This document shows positions 22,601 to 35,256 of a stretch of DNA of 64,000 nt, one piece after another. The stretch covers positions 29,727,979 through 29,791,978 of the forward strand of contig NC_088302.1 of NCBI RefSeq assembly GCF_032854445.1, given 5' to 3'. The position numbers were made by a program, and so were the translations under genes. Positions within the stretch are counted from its first letter, which is position 1. The number at the start of each line of letters is the position of its first letter. Source of the stretch: Liolophura sinensis. Its lineage: Eukaryota; Mollusca; Polyplacophora; Chitonida; Chitonidae. The notes below the pieces were generated by a model that was given only the letters and a program-made list of their open reading frames with translations, had not been told where the DNA came from and searched no databases.

Positions 22601-22866
22601 GGGGCCTCCATGGCTCAGTTGGTTAGCGCGCTAGCGCAGCGTAATGACCCAGAGTGTCTCACCAAGGCGGTCCCTGTGAGTTCAAGTCCAGCTCATGCTG
22701 GCTTCCTCTCCGGCAGTACGTGGGAAGGTTTGCCAACAACCTGCGTATGGTCGTGGGTTTCCCCCGGGCTCTGCCCAGTTTCCTCCCACCATAATGCTGG
22801 CCGCCGTCGTATAAGTGAGATATTCTTGAGTACGGCGTAAAACACCAATCAAATCAAATAAATAAA
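22601..22866 (+). repeat. SINE family A, complete copy
   Basis: Head GGCTCAGTTGGTTAGCGCGC (A box), B box GTGAGTTCAAGTCCAGCTCA, core CGTGGGTTTCCCCCGGGCTC … CCCACCATAATGCTGGCCGC, tail GAGTACGGCGTAAAACACCA and then AATCAAATCAAATAAATAAA. This is the best reference copy in the window. The tRNA-like promoter would be read by RNA polymerase III. Confidence 0.9.
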
Positions 22867-23919
22867 TCTTCCCAGTGTAGTGACATAATGTGTTCAGTAA
22901 TTAGTGGATTAGATCAAGTGATTCAAAAACGGTGGAGCCATGCTGTCACAATATACATCCGCTACATAAAAGGGCTGAGATGACAAGAAACACCGGTAAC
23001 CTTTGTCTATTAATAATATGATTGAGCTTCAGGATACAGAAGTGTCGGAAGTGATGTATTATACCCTCAAACGCCAATCAGACTTCGTTATTAGAGAAAT
23101 CTGCGGTAAGTTTAACACGTGTCCCTTAGGGCCATTGTCTGATCTACCATGTTCATGGAGACCTTGAACAACATTCCAGCTACACGCATGTAAAAATAAT
23201 TAATGCATAAGAGCAATATCCTCTTTGATTGCACATTTGATCTGTACGCCACTTATCATTATGACCCCTTGATAATAAGAGGACTTGTGATTCTAAAAGG
23301 GTGTTAAGGTAAACGGTAGAAAGATCACAGAACTTAGCTAAACAGATGGGTGTTCCAGGGTGAAGGAGAAAATGTGGACGATTTAGCACCCTGAAAACGC
23401 ATATTCTTAATCAAAAAAACGCACCCGCCAAAATCCCTTTATTTTATCTTCATTTTTTTTTCTCTTTGTGCAGATTCTCTGTGACTTTATGTAGAAATCT
23501 GCGAAGCGGTACTACTGCTGTGAGAGTCCATCTTCAAAGGTTTAATTAGCCACGTGAGAACGAGTCTAGGAAATGTAAGCCCTCGGGAGGTCGTGCCTGG
23601 CTCTTTTGGTCTTCCATTACGGGTCTGTGGCAAGGAACGTCCCGCTGTTAACCATGACTTGCCGTCCTCAACAAAGCTATAATCCTCCACAGACGACATC
23701 ATGGGGTATAATTAAACCAACTTACCCATTATGATTAGCCAATTTGCCGTAACATTTTATTTACCACTGATATTCATTTCATGACTAGGATTAATTTTCA
23801 GATTCAGACATTTTCACCGTGTACACTGTACTTGGCTTAAAGGGCGCCATTTTATAGCAGAATTGATTAAGTGAATACGAATTTAGGACTCGTCAGTAAC
23901 ATTTCGTGAGTATTTTATG

Positions 23920-23977
23920 TGGTGGGGGGGGGGGGGGCTATTTTATATTTAGTCATATGGGGGTGGGGGAGGGGTGC
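23920..23977 (+). repeat. G-rich tract with G14 run
   Basis: A run of 14 Gs (23924-23937) is followed after an AT spacer by GGGGGTGGGGGAGGGG (23959-23974). Four or more G runs are available, so a G-quadruplex on the plus strand is possible. Homopolymer length is also prone to sequencing error. Confidence 0.6.
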
Positions 23978-26746
23978 TTTTTGTATTTGTTTTAAAAAAA
24001 AGAGGGCGGCCATGCTCAGATTATTCCATTATATGGCTTACGCCTTGTAAACTCGGCCATGAAATCATCATCAAGAGCAAAAAAATAAACATAGCTTAAT
24101 CGCGCTTTGAAAGCCATTCAGGGTATTTTCAAACGATAAATAATATCCAGGAATATTAAGCCGCTACTTGCTGTCACGTGAATTAATCTGTCATTTTGTG
24201 TGTTTAAGACGATTGGTGGAAATGTATGCCTCTGAACGTAGTGCACCACAACAAAGCGAGCATAACTCAGGAAATTGGCATCTAAACTGAAGACAGGCTT
24301 TGCTGGCAGGTACAACATAGATAAGACAGCACGCGATGGCCAGTCTACAGCGTTTTATCTGCCGGGCTTATAATCAATACGCTCATTACAGAAGAGTTAA
24401 GCTCATGCCGTTGAAGTTGACGGGACGTCTCCAAAATGCCATTTCTACTTTGATTTTTTTCAAACGTCTGTTGGGCATTTTCTTCGAGTGCATCATTGGT
24501 TAATGTATACAGCAAGTCGCAGTTAGCCGATCATGTCCATTGTGTGATGATACAGGTTCTTCTCCATGGACTGTGGTCCTTATTAAATATTTCCATCTTT
24601 GTACCATGAAATACTTGCCGGATGATCATCCGTTGTTTAACTCCAGTCATGCAACAGAACGATGGAAATATTTTACAAGAACTTAAATAGGAGTACCTCT
24701 ACATTGCGTGCACGTTTGAGCCGTTGTTTGCTTATAGGGGAGGCTACTGTTACATGGTTTCCAATGGTAACCATAACTAGCTTGCACGTTTATTGAGGAA
24801 ATCGAGCTTGTTGTCGTCAGCTCAAGTTTACATTTCTACAGCATTACTGATAGAGAAGCTTTACAAGACGTACTAGTATTCGTGCTGAGGTAAAAAAGCG
24901 TTAATGTGTAATGAATTGTCCTGTAATTGGTACATTTCTGTAGTTATATAAATGTCTCCAGTGATAGATATACTTGAATTTCAGAAATCCTTGTCCTCGT
25001 CAGTCGAAGTTCAGCCACGTTGTACTATGGTCAGGAGGGCGTCGAGTGGGACCTATACACCACTCGAAAAGAACTTTAAAGACTTTTTCACTTAACCCTA
25101 TTTAGACAAAACCTGTGCTTGACAGTGTATGACAAAAGGCCGCTCATTAGTTTGTCACTTGGAGCAGCCCCCAGGATGCCGAAGTTCATCTCGACTCTCT
25201 CTCGATCTGGTCGGCTCTATACCAGCCCACAGACCGATCGATGGAGTGGGGATACTCATGTCAACCATTTTCTAAGTGAGGCACGGGCCCCTTTGTCATC
25301 GTATATTACAGCATTGTGCCAAGCCCCACACATATTTCCTCTTTTATGAGCCAATCTGGAGAGGTGTTTTGTCGGGATGGAAATGAAAGCAGTAGAGTGG
25401 CGCTCCAAACAGCAGCGCGAGCTAGCGGGGTGATCGAGGTTGACTCATAAAGATAAATCCTCGTTGACTCGGGAGCTTGTTCCCTTCACGTCTCTGTCAG
25501 AAGCCAGTGGCTCGGCTAATAAAAGAGCCAGGCAGACGGCTGATCTTTGAGGGGGGCATCTCCATCGCTCAGCAGACCTGGCCACGAGTCCACCTTCTAA
25601 TTATTCATTTCGTTGTGACCCTTTGAAGCAACTCCTTATTGCTCTAGTTTTGCGGGTCAATGGACTGATTAACTCGACATCACAACGCTTTCTGTCGCAA
25701 TGCTGACTTTAATTAACGGGGTATTTTGATTAGAGGCTATCTGTGAAGTATTGCACATAACGCAGGCCGCCATTTTTAAGCCAGTCAATAAACCTAGGTT
25801 CAAGCCAGCTGTTGAAATGTTATCGCCTGTAAATAGCCGTTTGAGAGGTTTCGTCCGAACTTGACAGTAAGCTCATGAGCCTAATGATTATCCGTAATAT
25901 AACTCGTGTCTTTTACAAAGCAGGAAATATGGCCACATATGTCAAGAGATTTGTCTTTAACTACACTGCATAATGGTGTCCCATTCGGCAGTTACTGGTC
26001 GTCATCATCGGAAATGTCAGGATCGTTACACTGACTCCCGGGTTTATGGTACCCTCTGCAAACGTTCTACAACCGTATCCCGTTTTATTGGCCTCTACTG
26101 GAAAAAAAAACCACCACTGGTATCTGTTTAGGGTTTTTGTCAAAGAGGATGCTTTGATGTCTTCAACAGTGACATAAGCATCTAAAACATTGATCCTGTT
26201 TTGTTCGACATCATTTTAACATCTGTTACAGCTTCCTTGTTCAAAAGGTTCAAGTGTAATAAGTAGGTTGTGAAGGAAACTTTCCTCTGATTGTGTGTGT
26301 TATAATGTGCAGCAATTGATCCCTTACACGAAAATGATAGTTTTAAAAAGGCTTATTTTGGTTCTTCGATTTTCGCTCCTTTGCCAGATTCCAATGTCCT
26401 GACTTACACTTGTAGAAACAAATGTTGCTTTCTGCCAAAAGTCTGCATGTGCCAGAGCTTAAGACGCGGTTCCAGATAACACAACTGGTCGTACGGAGTT
26501 GGGCTTTTGTCACCGATGGTCACACGACTTTAAGATTTAAAGTACATACACGTAACAGCTGTAAACAATTGACAGCTACTTTTTCTATCGGTACCTCAGC
26601 AACCACCAAGAACTGTCCGTCGTTTCCATTTTAATGAAGTGTCACAAAAGCGAGTATTGACTGGAATCCTTTCCAACTGAAGACTGAGGGTTATACACGG
26701 TAACGACTCGACTCAGTTGGAATCAGTCGTAGTTAAACGGGAGACA

Positions 26747-26780
26747 ACTCAACTCAACTCAACTCAGTTCAACTCAACGG
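26747..26780. repeat. AACTC pentanucleotide repeat
   Basis: Six to seven copies of CAACT/AACTC with one variant (CAGTTC). Just upstream, ACTCGACTCAGTTGG is a related degenerate form. Confidence 0.7.
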
Positions 26781-29132
26781 GTCGTGTATGCCAAATAACA
26801 ACGTGACTGCGCTGGAATTAAAGCTAGTGCCACATACACGATCGTGCGATGACTTGACGCACTGATTGGGTTAAGTTGTGGTGGGTTATTGCAAGTTTTT
26901 TGATATCGATTCCGGTTTAGTCGCTTCTTTATTTCGGAGACACGAGCTCTTACGACTTCATTGACTCCATTGGGGTCGAGTGGAGTTGGATTCTAAGCTT
27001 CCCTGTGTGCCGAGCGTTAGATAAACCCAAATCCACATAGAAATATAAGAGAACAGACAAGGAGCGGCATATGCAGGTCCAGTCGGCTGAGGGGCAGGTG
27101 ACTCGCGTTTTATTGCAAATATAATCAAACTAGAGCCGAGCACCTCATGATATCAGGGGTGACATTTCATCGGTGCAAACCCGGACGTCAAACGTTATAA
27201 ACATAAATGTAACATGAACATTAGTAATGGGAGTTTTCTCGTAATTTTCCCATACGTTATCCCATTCCATTCGGATTTATTAGATCTCCTAGCTCATGTC
27301 TTCTCGTTAAATCGTCCATCTGTTGATTTTTCATCCCTCGCTTAACTTTGACACATTTGTCATTGTCGATTTTATAGTCAACTTGAAGATGGCTAGGTTA
27401 TTGGGGGCTCTATATTAACGACAGAGGCCTTATTGAAAAAGATTCTTCATTTGCCCTTGCGACTTTCGAGGCCAGGGGGTTTCCCTAGGGTTGAGTCGGT
27501 AATCGACTAGATACATCGACTACCGTGACACTGCAAACCAGACAGACAGACCATCTGGTAAATTGATTAGCTTAACACTGTCATTAAGTCATCCCACCAT
27601 CGATAGTCTCCAGAGAAACTCCAGTGAAGCAGAAAAGCTTTGACAGGGAGGTGAATGCAGACGTACCTCAGCCCACAAATAAAACCCACCCAAATACACT
27701 GCAGAGTCATCCGTCACCCTGTTAGAGCGGAGCACTATGCTGTATCTTGCACTTTATGGAAGATAACAAAGCAACCACCTGTGGCTGACAGTGTACTATA
27801 TATGCACGAATATATACTTACTTACCGTACTTCTAACAGTGATTCTGAACAAAATTATATTTGCTCACATAGTATAATCAATGCATTCCGGTTAACTGAC
27901 CTGGAGATCCCATCAATTAACATATTGTTTCACCCAATCAGAAACTCTAATAAAAGACGTAAAACAGACGAGTTGCAAATGAAGACGCCCACTGGAATGA
28001 TGACGCTCATAGGGAGTGTCTATCAACCTTTTGTGGTTCGTTAAATAAATATAATTATGTTAGACATGAAGCAAGGCTAAAAGCTAGTCCTTATTCACAC
28101 GCCACCCCCAACGCTAGAAGTTAGTGACCTTAGAATTCTTGATTCTTTAGGATTGCGCTAGATAATTTCATCAAACAGTGGTCTTCCTCCAAATGACTCA
28201 CGTTAAAAAAATATACTGGACTAAATGCGGAGAATAATGAAACGAGCAAGAGGGTATGTAATATCAGACAAGCTATATTACTCGGAAAACCTTTCTCCTG
28301 TTCGGACACACAGCACCACCAGCCCTTAATGGAATTACTGCCAAGTATGGATTTCAAAAGCTCCACACACAAAAAAGAATCAATCCATTTTGTGGAAGAA
28401 CGCCCTGCAAGTCAGGAAACAGGATTTCAGTTTTACTCTCTTTAAAGACTGTCATACAGTATGGTAAAAATCTTGCGGCTACGTGTCTGCTGGGATACGC
28501 CCTTAAGCCTCATTTGTCCACTGCACTTTCTCCACGAACCCCGATCCGGGGGATTTGATATGACATTGTCCTCTCTGCGGTAACAAAAGTCTGTCAATAC
28601 GGATCAAAACGAATCCGGGCGTAACACAAATATAACGTGCACCAATCAAATTACCGCTTTATCCTTTGGTCATATCAACAAACAGATCTTTTGTACAAAT
28701 GACATATAAAATTGGGATGAAAAATAATGGCTCTGAGTTAAAAGAGCTTTATTCTGATAGAAAACTTGAGAAATTTGCTTTGACCAGGAGGTTTAACGTA
28801 CGTTGAGCATTGTGTTCTTTTTGCTGTTAATCTATATGGTGAAATAAAAAAGCTAACGATTGGTTATGAAAGGTTGTATCTGTTCGCATTCTTTTCTTTG
28901 CACACAATATAAAACAACGTAGAAGTAGCACACGGTATGTTCCAGACAGAACCATGTGTTTTAAAGATTCTGTGTACAAGTTTGTTATTCTGTTGTTAAT
29001 GACATGCTACTGGGTTACCTAAATTACATGCAAAAACAAAAACATGTTTAATTGCTCCTGAAATTTTCAGTCACTACAAGATGTACACTGATGTATACTA
29101 CTGTATTATTGTTGGGACCTTGATGACAGTAA

Positions 29133-29259
29133 ACCTGCGAATGGTCGTGGGTTTCCCCAGGGCTGTGCCCGCTGTCCTCCCACCATAATGCTGGCCGCTG
29201 TCGTATAAGTGAAATATTCTTGAGTACGGCGTAAAACACCAATCAAATAAATAAATAAA
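29133..29259 (+). repeat. SINE family A, 5'-truncated, with target-site duplication
   Basis: Starts inside the core (ACCTGCGAATGGTCGTGGG) and runs to the tail GTACGGCGTAAAACACCAAT plus (AAAT)n. It is flanked by a perfect 13-bp direct repeat, TTGATGACAGTAA, at 29120-29132 and 29260-29272. Both facts are hallmarks of target-primed reverse transcription with early stopping. Confidence 0.92.
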
Positions 29260-29272
29260 TTGATGACAGTAA

Positions 29273-29436
29273 GTGTTGGATGAGACCCGTGTGGCTAACA
29301 TTCGTCAGATGCCTTACTTGCCAAAGGTCAGTGCTTTATTCCTCGCACTCTGGTTTTCTCCATCCATGACAATGACCGCCATGATCAAAGAGAACACTTC
29401 TTGAGTATATGTGGTGTTTAACAACAATCAAATCAA
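29273..29436 (+). repeat. Repeat C copy (ACTTGCCAAAGGTC type)
   Basis: Carries ACTTGCCAAAGGTCAGTGC and a 3' end CTTGAGTATATGTGGTGTTT then AACAACAATCAAATCAAAA, resembling a diverged SINE tail. A related ACTTGCCAAAGGTCGGTGG lies at 58452. The family A copy at 29133 inserted into its left part. Confidence 0.55.
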
Positions 29437-30855
29437 AACGGTGTTAAATTACATTAAATAGCCACAACTGTGGCTAGCGGACATACCGATGAGTATATCA
29501 TATACCAAATTTTCAAACCCAATCTAGGACATGGCTTGCACAGAGACGCTGTGAAACCTTATATGGAAAGCGCGCTCATAATTACAATGCTTTGTATACG
29601 AGTGCGTCAAAATAGTCGGCATGGCGCAAAGCGCTTCCAGACCAGATGAGTCTCTCAAAACTCCTCTCGCACACTTTGTATTTACATGTCACTCTCCAGC
29701 ATATGGCTGACCGACCTCGACCATATGTTTTCATTAGCTGTAATCATTTTGTCAACTAACTGCTAATTTTTTTCCTCCATCACACATGCGAGGTTGAGTT
29801 CAGAATGCAAATGACCTCGTTTGACTTGCATGAGCCCATTGCTGGTGGAGACATTTTGCCTAAGCACCCGACGCCAGTGCCAGATGGAAGCGACGAGGAA
29901 AGCAGTGCAAGATTGACGGCATTCCTTCTTACTTGTGGAATTACCCATTGACAATGACATTATACCCATATATTTTAGTGCATTAGAGAAAACGTCCAAT
30001 TTGTAACTGTAATATATGCAACTGTAATAGTCAGCTGAAACCGAAGCACAGTTGGAAATCGCAAGCTGTGTAATTGTGGTTCACAACGAAACTGTTGTTT
30101 GTTGGCATAGATTAGTTAGATTTCTCACTCATTCCTTGAAATTATCTAGTAGACCTAGGTGTGCCTCGTTCAATTTCACTGAATAAAGTAATAAAGATTT
30201 TCAATGATGTTTACAGAAACAATTGCACATAATTTATACTAACATTTTTAAAATTAGACGTTTAGAGAAATGTTCTTTTGTCCAAGCTGTGTAATATATG
30301 TGTGGTTCTTATTTATTGATTTGGGGCGTCCACTGCTAGTGGACCAAATTCAAACATTTGCATCAACAGTAGAACATTATTGAAATCTACAGAGTCTGTG
30401 TATATACTATACACTCTATCCAATCCCGATTTAACGAACAATTGCAATGAATAGTTATCATAGTTTGCATAGGCTGAACGTAAAAACCGGAAAGTCGACT
30501 ATGTCTTCAGACAGTAACGAATACATATATGGTCAAATACTATGTTGCTTTGAAACACATTATCACACAAACAGAAACCATAACATTAAGATGCAAACCA
30601 AATGATTACAGAAGTCCCTTCTACCCCTTGTGTTTAATCTATTATTATGATAAATTGGCGGTGTCTAATATGGCCTGTGAAAATTGATTTTATGAAGCGC
30701 CATACTGTTTTGTAGTTTTGTTTCCCGGAGCATATGGTCCTCGTTAAATTGAATCTGATGAAATCAAACCAGAACGGGTGTGGTGTAATTACCAACCAAA
30801 AATGGGGAAAAGTGGTTAGCTCTTGGACAGATTCATCTTCCGTGGAATGCTAACA
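29437..30855. other. Unique non-coding stretch
   Basis: AT-rich; no exon, RNA or repeat recognised. The minus-strand open frame around 29763-29999 has no recognisable domain. Confidence 0.4.
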
Positions 30856-30975
30856 GTATTATACCAGAGAGACCAGAAGGAACATATGCTGTTTATTTAG
30901 TTTTGAAAAAACCTCCAGGAGTCTTTCCAAACCAGGACTCACTCAATTATACGAATAGATGGGACCACGACCGCC
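30856..30975. repeat. 120-bp dispersed duplicate, copy 1
   Basis: Shares about 90% identity by eye with 32887-33011, from TTATACCAG-GAGACCAGAAG to GGGACCACGACCGCC. It includes an identical 34-bp block within CTTTCCAAACCAGGACTCAC to TCAATTATACGAA. No terminal structure identifies the element type. Confidence 0.85.
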
Positions 30976-31564
30976 CTATAAACAGGATCAAAATCTCGTT
31001 TGGCCGGCCCCAACAAACTCCTGTGCAATCTCTCTCAATTTCTTTGTTTCAAGATTGTTAAATTAACTCTCTTCTCCTGATCCGAATTTTAGAATTAACG
31101 GTATTCCTAATAGCCTAGGATAACATAAATTCTAATTACATCAGATTGGTCATTGATCCATGGCAGAATTTATTGGGCTTTACGTAGCAAGAGCAGTATA
31201 TCAATTAAATGGTCATGGCAGCCAACATTTACAGTGAAAAGTTTTCGAATTAAATTGAGCTTCATAGAAATCTGACATTGTACCATGTTTCCACGTTGCT
31301 TGCTCTGGGAGAAAAATAGCAGTTATACGCGTTTTAAACTCGCTGTAAATTATTCATATATTAATAATACCCACGGGTAAACAACAAAAGACATGTAATC
31401 CATTAAACCATGATCACACGGTCGATCCGTTGAATTCGACAGATTGCGTGAAAATAGGATATGCGTTAGTTCATGTGAGTACAGCATTCGGCAAACAGCA
31501 CGGCCTGAACGCCTTACCTACCCCCATATCAATAACACCAAGCCTGATATTCGGCTACGGCTTT
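30976..31564. other. Unique non-coding stretch
   Basis: No feature recognised in this stretch between the duplicate copy and a diverged SINE. Confidence 0.4.
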
Positions 31565-31698
31565 AAGTCAGGAGGTTTTTCAGATACCTGCCGCCGGGCG
31601 ATGGTTTATTCCCGGCAGTACAGTTTCCTCCACACATTAATAAAGTTGACCCGCGTTACATAAGTGCAAAATACTGAATAAACACCAATCAATCAAGC
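31565..31698 (+). repeat. Diverged SINE family A
   Basis: Weak core match (CCGCCGGGCGATGG, CGGCAGTACAGTTTCCTCCA) and a tail TACTGAATAAACACCAATCA followed by AGCAAGC. The divergence suggests an old insertion. Confidence 0.6.
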
Positions 31699-32886
31699 AA
31701 GCAATCTAGTCCGCTAACCTGCATGTCACAGTCCCTACCATGTTAATAGCCGCCTCTTCATTCCTGAAGATGATTTAATAAAAATTTAGCTCAAAGATGT
31801 AGAGCTTGTCTTTCTTCGTAACTGAAACATTAGCCTACTATTGAAACTGTTCAGTGGGAATGACTATTTATTCAACTTTGAGTACTATACAAAGATTCAC
31901 TATACGACAGAAAAGGGGGTAAGTGGATTAACTATGACTCTACAATAATATAACAATGATACAATCTGAAAGACAGCGATGGACAAGTTTTCCCAAGAGA
32001 GAATCCAAGCAGGTGAGATGGCTACATCACACAGCATAGAATACTATGGCCATTTCACAACATAGAATGGTGTGGCCATATCACAGTATAGAATGTCTGC
32101 GGGGATTCCAAGGATTGATTCATATTACAGGCTCATAAAAAAAAGAATTACTCCTAGAGTCAGATTACACGGGTTTATGAGTACCTTTGTTTTACTAAAT
32201 CCGCCAGGTTCCTTTGCTTTCTTTGACTTCACAACCTTTTCCCAAGCGGCGGAATTACACGTTGATGAATCCAACCTATTAATTGGGTAGGGTGTTCGTT
32301 GTCATATCATTCGGCGATCAAGCATGAATTAAGCTCACAGCCATTTCACAGCATCCTCAACATCAAAAGGCAACTCACAGTAGGGACGTTTTTAGTATTT
32401 GAACTCAATCAGGATGTGTTATGCTTACAAGAGATCAATTCCCTTTTTCCATGCTTGATGTCGGACTGGAATGGATTCGAGCGGGTAAAACGCAAAGGTG
32501 TCAACGTTAGAAAGCTAACATCACTCTGCGGGAGACTATGTTCAAACGTATCTGAAAACGCTTTTCACAACAGTCATCAAACGAACCCAGAGCTAAATAT
32601 GTCTGCATGGCCTCTGTTTTGCAAATATTTGTGGATGATCTGACAACAACAGAGGATAAAACAATGTAGTTAAATCAAGCAGATTCGCGTTCATTAATAC
32701 AGCCAACCCCCATGACTGAGGCGAATTTATGCTAACGATTGATATTCTAGCCAAAAAAGTCTGCTTTAATGCAAAGAATTCTTGTATAGGAGAAACCGGA
32801 TCTTTTTGAAAGAACAAAATAGATGGAGATATATGTGTTCCGAAAGCAATGAAACCTTTAAATAAAAAAAAGGAATACTACTTGTA
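31699..32886. other. Unique non-coding stretch
   Basis: Contains a short local duplication (TGGCCATTTCACAACATAGA and TGGCCATATCACAGTATAGA, 32045-32092). The open frame at 32299-32643 has no domain and no splice support. Confidence 0.4.
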
Positions 32887-33011
32887 GTGTTATACCAGCG
32901 AGACCAGAAGGAAAATACGCTGCATGTTTATTTAGTTTTAAAAGAAACCTTCAGGAATCTTTCCAAACCAGGACTCACTCAATTATACGAACAGATGGGA
33001 CCACGACCGCC
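32887..33011. repeat. 120-bp dispersed duplicate, copy 2
   Basis: Partner of 30856-30975, same strand, with small indels (e.g. GCATGTTTATTTAG against GTTTATTTAG). The two copies are about 2.0 kb apart and flanking sequences do not match. Confidence 0.85.
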
Positions 33012-35049
33012 AAATAAGCATATAACTTCACACCTCACTCCGTCTTTATAAGTAATGCTTTACATTTACACTGGCAAATGCATGAGTTTCTCTATTCTTC
33101 CAATCTTTGTTACACTACGCTCCAGGGCAATAGAGAATTTATGTATAATTTTACACATTTTCAGAAGCAAATGGCTTTCTGCATTCTGCCAACCTTTGTT
33201 ACACATGCAGTTGTGTCCAGGACGAACATGACGTTTGGTATACGTTTCCAGAGAGAAATCAGTTTCTCTATACCAGACCAATCTTTTTTGCAAGTTCACC
33301 GCTGTTATTAGATCGTGCAGTGTTAAGTGTTAAGAAAACAACTAAAGCCGATCTCTCCGGGCGTTTCCGCCCTATTGCTCGATGTTGAAGAGCTAAATGT
33401 ATTCTGACATTTAGTTCGACATAAAATCAATCCCATTCCTATTAATTAATTTTCTTATGATGCATTAGAGGCGGCAACATATCTAAACGGGCTTAATTCT
33501 AGTGTCAGTGCAGACCTCTCAGAGGCACAATCCGCTTCCACATCAGCCGGGCGCCTTTCCAAGGCTCGGCTTTGCCATAGGATTAATGCTTCATTCATTA
33601 ATTTGCATATTTCTCAGTCGAGAATTCAGCAATAATACGGTTTATATAAATCTAACTACTGTCTACGTAATCTGCAGATATGACTCTTATTTCAATACTC
33701 AATGGTGATATTTAATTATATCTCTTCTCTGCTAAATGTATCGCACACGCATCACCGCAGCCATGTAAATCAACACCCAGTATGGAAATGCATTTGTTTT
33801 TGTTATAGAACCGTGCCTCTCAACACCATCCCATTGGTGATATGCTCAAGTTACCATTTTGTTAATGGGTAAAGCCCAGTCGTAAATCTTCATAAATCCC
33901 CTAATTTCTTCCGCGATTATTCGCCATGGCAACGCTCTCTGGCCAGATTAGCAGTTAATCCAGTGTAGGATTTAGAAGTCGGCCTAGGTGTAAGATTGCC
34001 ACTGCAGGCTTTGTATGATGAGGAAAGGCCCACACGTCGGCCCATTCCACGTCGCCATTTTACTGCTACTTGAGGATTAGTGATGCAGCCTTAATTCCGT
34101 GCCATTATGCACGAGCAGTTAATTATGAAATTGATAAGGATTTACAAGAGAAACGAACCAGAGAGACAAGTGGGACGAATTTAGTGCTCATATTACCAAA
34201 ATAAAACAGATGTAAATTTCTGTATTAATCATTACAAAACGATTTGGGTTTTTTTTTACGTTTTGGAATCACCATTGATCAAACAGAAAAATTCAATGGC
34301 AATTCCATTAAATAAGTATATCTTGGGTATAGTACCTCACGATTAAGGTTTGATACGATTAAAGCCATTGATGAGACAGTTTCTTCACGGAAGGATAAAT
34401 AGATTCACATTTATATTCATTATGATATGACGGTGCTCAGCGGCTGTCGTTACTGTAACAGAAAAGCCGTTATAAAAACACATCACATCAGCAGTGCTGT
34501 GTGAAATGTTTGCAAATTCAGGAGCCAACCTTCCCAAAAAAAGACCCGCATGTAATTTTGGCCATGCAATTTGTCATTTGTCAAGAACGGTGTCAATTCA
34601 GGCGACCTTATGATTTGAGAGGAGTGATGCTGCGATAAGAGTGCCCATCTCAGTGCTCATGATTTGATAATCATTGGTATTATAACAACATCCTCAAAAC
34701 AGGCTGATAGATGCACAAGATACGCTCATTCGGGCACTTGATGAGATGGACTCACATCACTAGCACCACATTTCGTGTTTCTGTGAACTGAAAACAATTC
34801 TTTTGCCATCCAAAAACCCCTTCCGAACATAAAGATTTTATCGTTTTAACGATAATCAAAGTGAATGGAATCGGATGGAGTTAACCCAGAATCGCTGCAC
34901 GTCATATTTATTCCTATTTGTAGACAAACAACACACGGATCTTATGAGAGATAATTCTTTAATTAATTGTATCATGTTAATTGCCACACCTTCTACCCTT
35001 GATGTCATTATACAATACCCTGTATAGAATAGCAGAAATACGCTTCCTG
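33012..35049. other. Unique non-coding stretch with motif-rich block
   Basis: No supported exon. The block 33480-34150 is less AT-biased and holds an octamer-like ATTTGCATAT (33601-33610), a half-palindromic RFX-like GCCATGGCAAC (33923-33933) and several TTAAT or TAAT sites. Overlapping open frames on both strands at 33066-33311 look like chance. Confidence 0.4.
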
Positions 35050-35256
35050 TTTATTTATTTATCTTATTGGTGACTTAAGCCGTACTCAAGAATATTTCAC
35101 TTATACGACGTCGGCCAGCATTATGGTGGGAGGACACCGGGCAGAGCCCTGGGGAAACCCATGACCATCTGCAGGTTGCTCGAAGACCTTCTCACTTACG
35201 GCCGGAGAGGAAGCCGGCATGAGCTGGACTTGAACTCACAGCGACCGCATTGGTGC
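35050..35256 (-). repeat. SINE family A, nearly complete, reverse
   Basis: Plus-strand text shows the tail complement TTTATTTATCTTATTGGTGA, then GTACTCAAGAATATTTCACT, core GGTGGGAGGACACCGGGCAG, and the B-box region AAGCCGGCATGAGCTGGACT. The A-box end is lost near 35256. With 35564-35830 it forms a second inverted SINE pair. Confidence 0.9.

Larger units (their letters stand above)
22867..29119. other. Long unique non-coding stretch
   Basis: About 6.2 kb without a supported exon. It includes a G-rich tract (23920-23977), an AACTC pentamer tract (about 26747-26780) and an RFX-like motif GTTTCCAATGGTAAC at 24757-24771. A compact, low-repeat block with homeobox-like ATTA motifs lies at 25400-25800. 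Confidence 0.4.

Noticed and set aside
33066-33311. 77-codon frames on both strands at the same place
   Set aside because: Perfectly overlapping opposite frames of equal length, with no homology, look like chance.
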